This document shows positions 14,501-26,500 of a DNA stretch of 64,000 bases, one piece after another. Position 1 is the first letter of the stretch. Each line of letters starts with the position of its first letter. The stretch is from Vanilla planifolia (Eukaryota > Streptophyta > Magnoliopsida > Asparagales > Orchidaceae), in NCBI GenBank assembly GCA_023846275.1, contig CM043868.1:15719755-15783754 (forward strand), given 5' to 3'. The notes under the pieces are model-generated. The model was given only the letters and a program-made list of their open reading frames with translations. It was not told the DNA's origin and did no database searches. The translations under genes and the position numbers were made by a program.

Positions 14501-17500
14501 TTGTTTAATTACATGGAGTATTTCATTTCAAATATTTGAGTAGCATATGGAATATTCTTAAGATGATTTCAACCATACTTAGTATAGCTAGTAACATCAT
14601 GATGCTTCTTAAACTCCTTTTATATTCCTCTAATCAGATTTGAGTTTTTTACTTTGTTTTCGTAAGACTTTGTTTTTTGTTTGAATGCATTTGTAATTTA
14701 TATTTGAATCAAGCTAGTTGAGTTGCAAATGCTTAGGCTTCTCAACAAATATTTCTCCTCTTTAAGGTTGAACAATAGTACTTGGATTCTTTGAATTTTT
14801 TCTTTTATAGTTTTCTAGTGTGGTAAGTAGTTATATGGACATTACATCAAAGTTTAAATGATCACTTGTTTGTTAAGAGATGTCTGGGATTGGGTTGCGC
14901 TTAGTACTTCCCTTCATAATTACTTTCAAACCCAATGTTCTTCATTGAATCTATAACTTAAGGTGAACACTATGTTTACATCATTGCCTATGGTAAAAGC
15001 AAGAAGTTGGCTCTGTGATACCAACTGGTCTAGAAGCGTATACTGACGAAAGAATGACTTTTGAAAAAAGTTCGCATTACTTGAATAAGATGTCTTCCCC
15101 ATTATATTCACTAAATTGGCTTAGGTAGGTGTTGACATTCATGGCCTTGGATTAAAAAAAGGAAAAATGCCAAGCCATACTTGCCTTGTTCTGTGATATC
15201 AAGGTTCTCAAGCTATTAAGGTCGGGAATATACATATCATTGCTATTGCTTATGCATATTACAGTGCAAAATATACTTTTCATGGAACAACGTTGCATAA
15301 GAAATGTGCAATCATAAAGTGTATATTCCTAAATATACCTCAATACAAAATTCAAAGATGTGAATAAGAAAGCATATGCAACAATAGTTTGCCTTTTGGA
15401 GAACAAGTACAAGTTAGGTATACATTATTTTATAAAAGGAGGTGAAATGGTTAGATCCATAAGTAATTATTTAGATTAAATTATACATAGGTTTGTTATT
15501 CTTGTTTAATAAAAATTGCATATATTAATTTTAACATATTTTGTAAAAATAAGTGGTTAGTCCATACTTAAGTTTGGTGCACTTGTGAAATACTTTGTCA
15601 TTTTTTCTTATATTGCGAAACAACTTTTACTTTCCCCAGTAACGCCCTTATCTTTTACCAACTTCTTCGAATTGTCCTTAGCCATCTTATGATCACCTCT
15701 TATTATATTGGATTTCCCATTCTATTAGGATATTCGAGCATTGTTTGCAATGTTTTCGCCCTCTCCTCCCTCCTCATAATGCACCAATGTGTTCCCTCTA
15801 CCATTATTGTCAATTTTGCACCATCTTAGTTGTGAAAAGAGGGTTGCTCCTTTTTCTACTTGCCTTCCCAATAAGAACCTCCAAGGAGACAAAGTCTAGT
15901 TGGAGCTTACAATTCTGGACTTGTTCGAAATCAATTTGTGAGTTGTTTGCAATTTCAACTATCGTGGGAAGATGGCTTTTGATTTTAATTTCAACTTTGG
16001 TGTTGCTAAATCTTGTTGAGTCCACAATTTAGGAATTCATCATTGATTCAAAAGATCAATTTTTATTTATGTTGAACTAGTGACTGAGAAAAAAGGAAAG
16101 TTGCAAGTGTAACCAATGATGGAGAGACAATAGGAGTGTGATGAAGAGCGTATTTAAGATGAGATTAGAGCCATTTATCAATGTCAAGCAGGTACTGGCA
16201 CTTTCAAGCAAATTTAATTGATGCTAAAGGTTATTTAGATATATGATTGCCTAACCCATGGAGTTAGGATGATAATAATATCATCATAACTCTATGGTTT
16301 AGATGATAATATTATTATTATCACATTATTGACATGTATTTTTTATGATACTTGTGAAATTTTCTACCTTTTTATGAAATTAGAGGGATCTATTCGTAAA
16401 TTAAGGCAAACAATGTGAACTAATGCATAACTGACATAATTATTTATAAATGCCCATGTGAGCATGTGTGAAATATATAAGGCAATCCATATTTTAATGC
16501 CATGTGAGCAATATTTTCTTGTCAGATAAATCCAAAACACCAATAAAGGCATGAGCGATTGCTCAGGCATATAGGTGGGTGGGTTGTTTTTTGCTAGGTT
16601 AGTGGGGTGAACACTAGGTGGTGGGTTAAGATGGGGAAGATATTGCGGTGTTTGTTGGTTTAGTTTTGCTTAACTTGCTTCTTTTAAGCACTTTTAAGAC
16701 ATCACATTTTTCTTTGTTGGGTTCATAGCTGAAATATGTGCGTTTCACTTTCTTGCACTGTCAAGCACTTTCTGCTTATGGCTACTAAATGACTTGACAT
16801 GATAACATGCCTTTATGTGGTCCATGTAAAGTTCAAATCCTGTGCCTTGTTTATGTTTCAAGAAGTGTAGCATTATGGTGGAGATTTTGTAATGAAGAAC
16901 CCTATTAAGTATTAGGATTTCTCAGCCTATATCAAGGAATTGTGTCAAAATATAATAAATGTTTGATTTCCTTCAATTGCAGGTAAAATGCTTGGCCAAG
17001 TTCTTGTCACCAAGCAAACTGGCCCCCAAGGAAAGATAGTGAACAAGGTTTAAGTGATGTCTATCTTTTTTCTGGCCCTTTTAACTTGTTCTTTGTTCAT
17101 ATCAATCTTCATTTATCAGAGCATTTTTTACAACTGCTTTATTATAAATTTGGCATGCCTTTTTGTGCTTGTATATGAAATGTGGTTAAAATGCTCTATA
17201 ATGAATGCATACTTTATATGGCTATATGGATATGGGCACCACACTTGTTGATTGGTAATCTGTTTTAGAGGTGAAACATTGTGTGCACACTCCCTTCTGG
17301 CAGCACTATCAGTAGAAAAACACAACTGTTCATCATTGATGGAGTTGAAGAAGCTTAGGTTTCATACAACCTTCACCAGACGCAACCTTTGATACGTGCT
17401 AAAATGATGTAGTTCTAAATGGTGCAGTGTAATTGTGTTTATTTCTCTTTTTCACTTTATTGATTATTAGTATAGGATTGCTAGTGCTAGACATGAGGAT

Positions 17501-20500
17501 AGTTATTCTGAAATTCTTCTATTTTTAATGTTCATTTATTACGTTAGCAAACATTTGGATCTTGAGTACATGTAAAGTTTTTTGGATTAGTTTAGCCTTT
17601 TTACAAGCTCAGTTTGTTGCATGATTCAAAATCTTACTTTATGGTTATTATAATCTAGCTAATGTTTTTGTGAATTTACTTTTTTAAACATGCACTTGCT
17701 GTTCCATGATTTTCTAATGATTAGTGAACATTTGAACACTGCACATAGGGATGATGCTGCACATACATAGGGAGGGAACAAGTTGAACTTGGAGCATGAT
17801 AATAGTAACAATCCCAAATCAGGGATCTTGAATGAGGGAATTTGTTGTCAAAATGGAGTATCTTATATACATAAATTATTTCGTAACTGAGTAGTTCCAT
17901 ATTATTCTTCAGCATACCTGTTAAGTCTCAAGAAAATTGGCTGGAGATGACATTTCTATCTTTTTAATGTAAATTGATCAAAAGAATCTATAAGCTTTTT
18001 GCATGTTCATGCTAAGAATTATAAGTTTTGACACAAACCAACCATTAAATTATAGGCAATAGAAATTAATAATCACGGATAGCACATTGACAGCAGTATT
18101 GGAGACTCGATTTTATTGTGGGAAAACCCTCTAAAATAGGAAAACAAAACCATGCTTCCGAATATTGAAGATGTTCAACATCTTAAAGGAGATTACATAG
18201 CAAAATTACAATAGCTGAACCTTGCTCATTCCTCTTGATTAGAAGAATCACATAGAATTTTCTTTGCTTTCGCTCAGCCCTTGTTGTAATAAGGATAAAA
18301 CATCTAGGCTCCTCATTCTATTCCTGTTCTCCTTTTATAGAAGTTAGTTCTTCCTTTAGTGCAACAATGTCATTACATGACCTCTTTTGAGGAATACATT
18401 TAGATAGATAATGATGAATTTATTCCTTATTTTTAAAAATGGATAGAATCATTATCTGGTCAAAGAAATACTTTGATACTTATGTACTAGAAGGCAGTAA
18501 ATTAGTATCTATTAATGTTTATGATTGTTGACTAGCTTTGATCATGTATGCCCCTTGTCTGTTATGTTGCATGGGCTTGACAGTGTTATGGCTTGGCCAT
18601 TTCCTTACGCTTATATGGCTTGCTCCCAGGATGCATAAATTATTCCTTAGCTTAATTTAAGAGACACTTCACATTTCTACACACAAGCCGTTGAGCTTGA
18701 GTCTTTGCCTTAGGATTGATGTCCTATGGTTCAGTTTATTTTGAATTAGCCCGCCTTATTGTATGCCAAGAACCTACACACATGACGGTCTGGATGTTGT
18801 GCCATTTTTTTGGAGTTAATATCAGTCATGGGCTCATTGATCATGAGCATTAATGTTGGATCACTAAGTCAAAATAATTAATAATACACATCAATTATAA
18901 ATACCAATTAAAGCTTGCTATTACTTATCTATGTCCTTTGGTTTCCTCTTCAAGAGAATCCTTTCAGCTGTCCTTCTTTCCTTAATTCCAATCTTCCCTA
19001 TATCTTGACTACATGGAGTTTGCTTATGCCCTCTTTGCATTTCTCCAAAAGAATTCCTTGGTGAGATAAACAAAAGGAGAATATTGTTGACATGGATCCA
19101 CGTGGGTTCTTTGACGATGACAAAATTATAGTTTTTGTGTTTTTACATTCACTCGAGTATTTTTTATGCCTTAACTTAGCGTCTGGAGTTGTGCTCGAAC
19201 ATGATAGATAGTTCTGGAGCCTTGATTTGCAACTTGGAAGGAAGATGGAAATTTTTGGGACCTAAAATAATTTTTTCAGACAATCAGTTTGTGCTAGATT
19301 GGCAAGCCATATGAGAGTGATGGAACAAGCATTTTGAGTCCTCTTTTTTGGTATAGACTTGCAACCCTATGACTTAATCTTTTGAGACATTAGGACCATA
19401 ATCGATGAGCTTAAGTGATTGAGTAATAAAACATTACATATTTACTTAGACAAAATTACAAATCATCATACCTCATATACAAAGCTTAAATGAGTATTTT
19501 GTTGCCATTGTGTAAGCATTTGTGTTATACATTATATATAGTTAAACACGAGCCTTTATGTACTGACTCCAAATAACATCAATGCATATGCTAAAGTAAA
19601 GATTTCACATTGTGCATTACATTTTTTATAGTGATCAGACAATCTAATTAACCATTCGATAAAGACAGATTATCAAGTTTAAAAAGGAGTTTTTGTTTGA
19701 CAGGCATTAGACCGTTCATTCAGCATTCGATGATGGGTCCAATGAGATTCAGACCATTTGTTGGCTTAGTTTATCAAATTAGCGTTTTGCTGGACAACTG
19801 TCAGACCTTCCACTGAATTGTTCATTGTTGAGACGAACTACATGAGGAAAATGAGCTTAAAAGTTGTGTTTCTGTTGAACAACTCCTGGACCATCCATCC
19901 GATGGAAAATCCAATGGTCATCAAATTGGTTATCAGACATTTGATAGACTGCATGCTGATTAGGAAGTTTGGCTTGAGCTAGTTAGACCTTCTAATGATC
20001 TGACCGACTATCTGATGTATTTAATGATAACCTGTAATTGTCACCAAATTTTTGGAATCTCAAACACTTAATTCTATTTTAAGAATAACCGGTCATAATG
20101 TTGTTGGCTAAGCAACAATTTGATTCTCATAGTTTACATTTTGGTGTCAAGGGAAGCATTGATCAGGTTTTGGAGGTATAAGAAACAGATTATCATTTGA
20201 GTAGGGCTCAAAATGAATATGAGTATCATTTTGATACTCTAGTCATTGTTTAAGAAGAATGCCAATATATTTTTGTGCAAAAAATTGAATTGGATCTATG
20301 AAATTTTTGGTGGGATAGTCTTAAGGGTTACAGGAAGTTGGCAAGGTTTGGAAAGGGCTAACACCCAGTGGTATAAGTTGGAATTAACTTATATTTATTC
20401 TTCAAAACGTGGCAAATTTAACTCAAAAGAAAGAGACGAGTCTTCAATCAAAGAACGATGAATTGGAAACAGAAGTCAGTACACTAAAGGAGCAATTGAA

Positions 20501-23500
20501 GGAAACACAATGTAAGCTGGCTGAAGCTTTTTAAAAAATGAAGCACTAACAAGAATGCAAAGGGTGGAAGTGTCTTTGGAGAGGAATGATAAACTCATGA
20601 TGAAAGGGGATGCTATGCATTTTGATAAGTGTCACGAAAACATTATAAGGGCTACAAGGGATGCAATTAACACTACGGAATGGGGTAGAATTATTGATGA
20701 AGGTTTTCACTAAGAAAGCCTTTCAAGCCAATCGACTTAAGCAACCACACATTTACCATCATTTTAGTGAAAACTACTGGTAAATTTGTTCCTTACAACA
20801 CATCATTTTATTTGATCCAGCCTTAAACCTCAGCTCATATACCACCAGTTGAAGGTTAAGTTCCTCCTTAGTAACAAACTACATATCCCTCTTTATTGCA
20901 ATAACAACAATACAATAAATCAAATTCTGAGACATTGTGATTTTCTCCCTTTTTTCTTTATATCCTGGATGTTTATGTTGCTTTTCTATATACTAAAGTA
21001 TACTCTTTTTTGTTTTGTACTTCTTTGTCCTTTTGTGCTCCAATTTCATATTGGAGGTAATATGGTACTGTTCTATTTTTGAAAACGTTCTATATTATTG
21101 TTTTTTACACAAATTAAATTCAATATTTATTTTCTTATGTAAAGAACAAATAGTCAAACAACGGACCAATCAAACAAACATCCATCATATTATTATTTTC
21201 AAAAAAATTTGAAATCCTTTTTGATTGCATAGCTACTTCTTGAAATATAAAAGAATAGGATTATTGATCTAATTATCATATTTGCTCTGCAAGTTGCATC
21301 CTTTCTCTTCCTTTTGTCTTCCTTTGATTGCTAAGTGGAAAGCTCTTAATCCTCTTCCTTCCAAGTTTCTTGTTGTCCTTTCATGTTAAAGATAACAATT
21401 ATTGACTTAGGAAACTTAGTTAACAATTTCATCCAATGTAAGGCATAATGTGTGAATATCCTATGGAAAAAATATAATTGATGATATCATTTACCATTCC
21501 AATGTGATGTATTCCTATTCTTCTACTAATGAATATCCAAATTCTTGTTAAGAACATTTGTGCGAACTCCATGCCTTCTTTTTGGTCTTTCATTCCCCTT
21601 CTATTCTTTTGTACATGGAAGACATTTTGACTTTTTGGCTTCATTTTTGCACCATTGAACCTTAATTCTATTGCAATGATTAGACTATTCTATGATAAAG
21701 TACAGTTGAATGGATTTTAGGATTATTTGGAACTTTTGTCATGTTTGAGGAGGTCAAGAAATATCTTGAGATAATAAGTTAGAGGTTTTTGACAGGTTTT
21801 TGTTTGTGGACAAACCTGATTCCTATGGTAATTAGTGGAAAAATATTTTTTTCATTTCTTCAAAAGAAATTAGGAGATGATCCTTAATAAACAATCCCTT
21901 GGAAATTTGGAGCCTTTTTGTATTCTTTGGAAGGGGTTTACAAGGGGTTCTACTAAAGTTAAAGGATGTAAGAATTAATCTAAGGATAAAAATACATTTA
22001 AGCTAGAAGTCCCATATCATAATTGCTACTGAATGATACCTCATTTATCTAATATGATATTTTGTTTTTCTACAATTTACAAGATGAGGATTTTCTTTCC
22101 AGATATTGTGGAAGAAAGTGTGAGAGTAGAAGACAATCAAGAAGAGGAGGTGATTTGCCCTCTAAAGAGGAATGGAGTGAAACAAGTGCCTTTGGTTCTC
22201 CTCTGGAGGGTGTTGTAGGAGAGGAAGTGGAGGAAGATAGCATGCCTCTAAAATTGGTTAGAAGGAAAAAGAGGCCAACATAGCAAAAGATCATCATCTG
22301 GATTCTTTTTATGGAGATACAATGCCTCATCTAAAGGAATGAAGGCAAAAAAGAACAAAAATGTTGATGCAAGCTCAAAGTTCAAAGCTTTTTTGGTGAG
22401 AACATAACAAATTAGGATAGAACAACAAGACCCCCAAAAGCAATGGCTGCACATCTAGCAAGAATTTCGTTTTCTGACTTGCTGGCACAACACTGGTGAT
22501 AGGGCCTAATTTTCAAGATGGAAGTGTGGAAGCCAAGCTTACAATTCCCTTAAGCATGGGACTTTTGTGGGAGGAGACACTCTAGCTAATGAGATGGGTA
22601 TTGTACAACTTATTGATTCTTCTAGGCAAGGTGAAAGAGATGCTTATTTTTTATCTTAAGCACATAAGTTGATCATAATTTAAATTTAAATTCATTTTAC
22701 TAATTTTATGGGATGTGTCTTGTTTTAGAACTTCTTCCTCAACCACTTTGGTTAATGACACCTTGCCAACCTGCATTGCAACTTGTTGACCATGCATAGG
22801 GTTGCTACAAAGATGCACGATTTGAAGGAGGAATTTAGATCTGAAGATGCATGATGTGGATGAACTTAGAAAAAAAATGGGCTATGACTTTCAAATTGAT
22901 GCACTCAAGGTGGAAACAGAATAGTAATTTCCTTAAGATAGGAATTAGAGGATGATTTAATTGTTGGTTGGAAATGCATTTTGAGTCTTCATTCTTTGCT
23001 ATAAATTGTAAAACCTATGACTTAATCTTATAAGGCATTGTGACTATAATCTATGAGGTTATGAGCGGGTGATTACAAAACTTGCATATTAACTCACACA
23101 ACAAGCTTTAACAAGGATTTTTTTTTTAATGTGCAAACACAAGTTTTAAACTTTGCATGTACTTACAAAATGCTGTTATAGGTAGTGAAATACAAGTTTT
23201 TATATGATTTTCCCAAATTGCATTTACTATGTGTGTTGTACTCGAGCTTTCACATTGCTTTTGTATTTTTCATGTCTTGTTAGATAATTTTGATTGTCAG
23301 TATGATAAAGATAAAGATGACATGCTAAAATGGGTGTATTGAATGGTCATTGGATTATTTGACAATTTGTCTGATGGGCTTTCAATGGGTGTCGGACCAT
23401 ATGATAGATATCCAATCTATTACATAAAATGTGTCATAGAATCGGGGTATGGTTTGACGCGCATTAGATCGTCTGATGTGCATCTGATATTGGTTTTATG

Positions 23501-26500
23501 GTGATTGAACAATTTGTTGGCTTAGTCTAATGTTATCTTCATGTAGTCACTCAAAACTTGGGTTCTATTAGATGTGCATTAAACCATTCGATGAATAGTT
23601 CAATGATGATTCTAACCATCTATGAAATAAGGACATAAAAATTATGGTTTTTTTGAAGAATGATCGAACCATTTTATGGACTATCAATTAATCATCGGAA
23701 GTTGGCAAACAATCTGACAGAACATTCTATATTTCGAGAATTTTGGGTTTGACATGATCACACCATCCGACAGTCAGATTGGACTATTCAACATATTTCT
23801 TAATAGCCTATAACAATCGTCTCATTTTTTGAATCTTAAAAATTTAATTCTATTATAAGCTCTAAATGGTCATAATAGCATTAGTTAAGCACCAAGTTGA
23901 ACCTACATATTGAATGCATTGAATTCTTTGATCTAATTCATTTTGAATGTCATCTTGACAATTCCACTTAACTCTATTCTCAATTGGATATATTTCCTTG
24001 AATTAAATAAAAACAAAGAGTGCCGCTTTAATATTGCAAATTTACTTGTGTTGAGAGTACAAAGTCACCACAAAAATTGGTAACATTATTTCGATTGTTT
24101 AACATAATTTTAAAGTGCCTCTAAGATTATATCTGTGGTTATAGGTGACTGTATTTGAGCTTGTACTTTGTTTTGGTTCTGGATTTGTTCTTATTTTACA
24201 ATTTGTTGGTTTTTTTGGGCCAAATTATTGTAGGTTTTTTTGGGCTTATGCTTGTTTAGTTTCTTTTGGGCTGGTGTTAATCTCTCTAGATGTTTTGTAA
24301 GGGTTTTGCTAATCCACTTTTGCTAAAGGTGTTCTGATTTTTGAAACTTAGTCTTTTATATCCAAAGGTGGACCTAGACTTGTTTGGGATCGAACTACAT
24401 GAAACTCTTAGCACTTTTTATTTATTACATTCGTCATTCAACTTAGTTTCAAAACTAATTATGAACTTTTGACTATTAACAAGAAGTACTAAAAAAGATT
24501 CATCTCTCAATTTATATTAGCACGTTCACAATAATTTTACATCCCTTCTTAAATTTAGTTAAAAATTATAATTTATCCCTCTTCTTGTATGGTCATCAAG
24601 CACCTCATATTTTAGCAAGGACTTGCAGCCTTGAAGTGAGAAAATGAAATATGCTTCAAAGAAAAAAAAAGGAGTGAAAAAGAAAGTTTAACGATGAATG
24701 CTATTTTTGAGAAGGGAACATCTAAATTTCATGTGGAGGCTGGTTGAGCACCATTAGTGCACCTATATGAGAAGGACAGATAAAATTATCGAGTTAAAAG
24801 TTAGAAAAGGAGAAGGGGGATCTTGTAGAGAAATATTTGATTGAAATCCCCAATGAATGTGTTTTAGAAGCTTTTATCTAATTTGTAGAACATTTCAAGA
24901 ATTGAGGTGATCTTTTTGACCTTCATCGTGAAATTGTCAAAATTGGCTTTAAAGCATCAATGTAACAAGGGTTGGTTTGAAAAAAAAAAACCCTTTCAGA
25001 TGAATCCCGTGGTTTCTTTTTCCTTTTAAGTATTTTAGGGAAGAACCAAGACTAATCATAGAAGAGGACATTAAAGCCTTCGAGTATAAGCTTGAATATT
25101 CTCATATATAAGAAAAGAAGTTGTGATAGTTGATATTGCAATGTAGATATGATTTAATGAAACAAAAAGCTTTTTTTTAATGTAGTGTTTGTTCTCCTTC
25201 CTTCCTTACTACACGGGAATGTCTCTTGTACGTTTAAGATTTTTCTATACATCTAGGTTCCATGGACAAAACAAATTTTCTTAAATTTGCGTATTTCAAG
25301 CTTATTTTTGTGAATTAAATACATTATACTCATCATATTATTAGCATTTAACTATTGTTACAGACTTGTATTTTATGTTAAGTGCATTCATGTGTGGTCA
25401 CTGATTTACTTGTTTTGACTTTTATGCAATTAGATAATCACGTTTAGTTGTATAGAATGAAATTAATTCTCAAGTCATGGTTCTTTTACACGGTTAGATT
25501 TCGCAGTGTGTGGGTGACCTTATGGAGTGCAAAAGGTTAGTTGTGTTTAATAGAACTTATTCTTCGTACATTACAAATATAAATATTAAATATATGGCTA
25601 ATTGCATTGTAATTGTTGTCATGGATGTGTATTTTATGTTAAGTGAATTCATGTGCTCGTTGACTCACATGTTTGACTCTTATACAATTAGATAATTATG
25701 TTTAGTTCTGCAGGATAAAATTAATTCCCAAGTTGTAGTCCTTCTACACGGTTTAGGTTTTCCAGTGTGTGGGTGTCCTTATTGAGTGCAAAGGGTAGGC
25801 GTGTTAGTAAAACTTGTTCTTTCCGCATTGCAAATATAAAATATTAAACAAATGGGTAACATATAAAGTGATATATTCCAGCTTATAAACCGCATTGCCT
25901 AGGATTATCATGATTTGTTTATTATTGATGCTTGACTTCCACGTGGAAGCGTGCTGGAACTTGAGGAATTTCTTAATTGCTTGGAATGGTGTGTCAGGAC
26001 TTAATTAGTGTTGGGGTCAATTAGGATTTTGCTTGGATTGGCTAAATCTTTGTGGTGCTAGTGAGGCCTTGCTTTGGGTGTCTTGGAAGTAGTAGGACTT
26101 CACCTTGTTCAGCTAAGGCTTTAGAAGGTTTGCCTATGGGTTGCAAGGGCTTTTAAATGATATCGAATAAATGAAATAAAAAATTGTGGGGTTAGGTGTG
26201 TTTCATCCTTATGATTGAGGTCTCTTGGACTTTGCCAAAGTCCAAGTTGAATTCAATGTTTTAGTATCCATCATTATTTTTGATACAATGATTGACACAA
26301 GCTTCTTTAAGAAAAAGGATAAAATTATAATGCCAAAAGTGCAAATCACTTAGTAGTTTCTCCTCTCCTTTTATTTACAATATATTTTTGAGTGTCTTTG
26401 TCAAACTTTGGGCTCCTAAATCATGCCTATGCATCATTTAGTTCAATTTTTTTGGGACATTGTCAGTTCATGTCTGTGGTAAGATTTTTTTTCTTTTCAT

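Larger units (their letters stand above)
3312..16982 (+). other. Giant intron 3 of the ligase gene (13.7 kb)
   Basis: The intron begins with GTATGC and ends with TTGCAG, splitting a Gly codon (phase 1). Its middle is a decayed gypsy element (about 5.3-13.0 kb). The 3.3-5.3 kb part and the 13.0-16.98 kb part show no intact reading frame and no protein similarity I recognise. Candidate primer-binding-site-like motifs on the minus strand near 15010-15030 and 15185-15205 hint at further element debris. Confidence 0.9.

Noticed and set aside
3312-16982. Intron 3 as an assembly join between two loci
   Set aside because: Exons on both sides match consecutive parts of one protein with correct phase-1 splice sites, and retroelement insertion explains the length. 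Not excluded, but not needed.
22033-22283. Overlapping frames as a host gene in intron 4
   Set aside because: They lie between two LTRs and most likely belong to the element interior.
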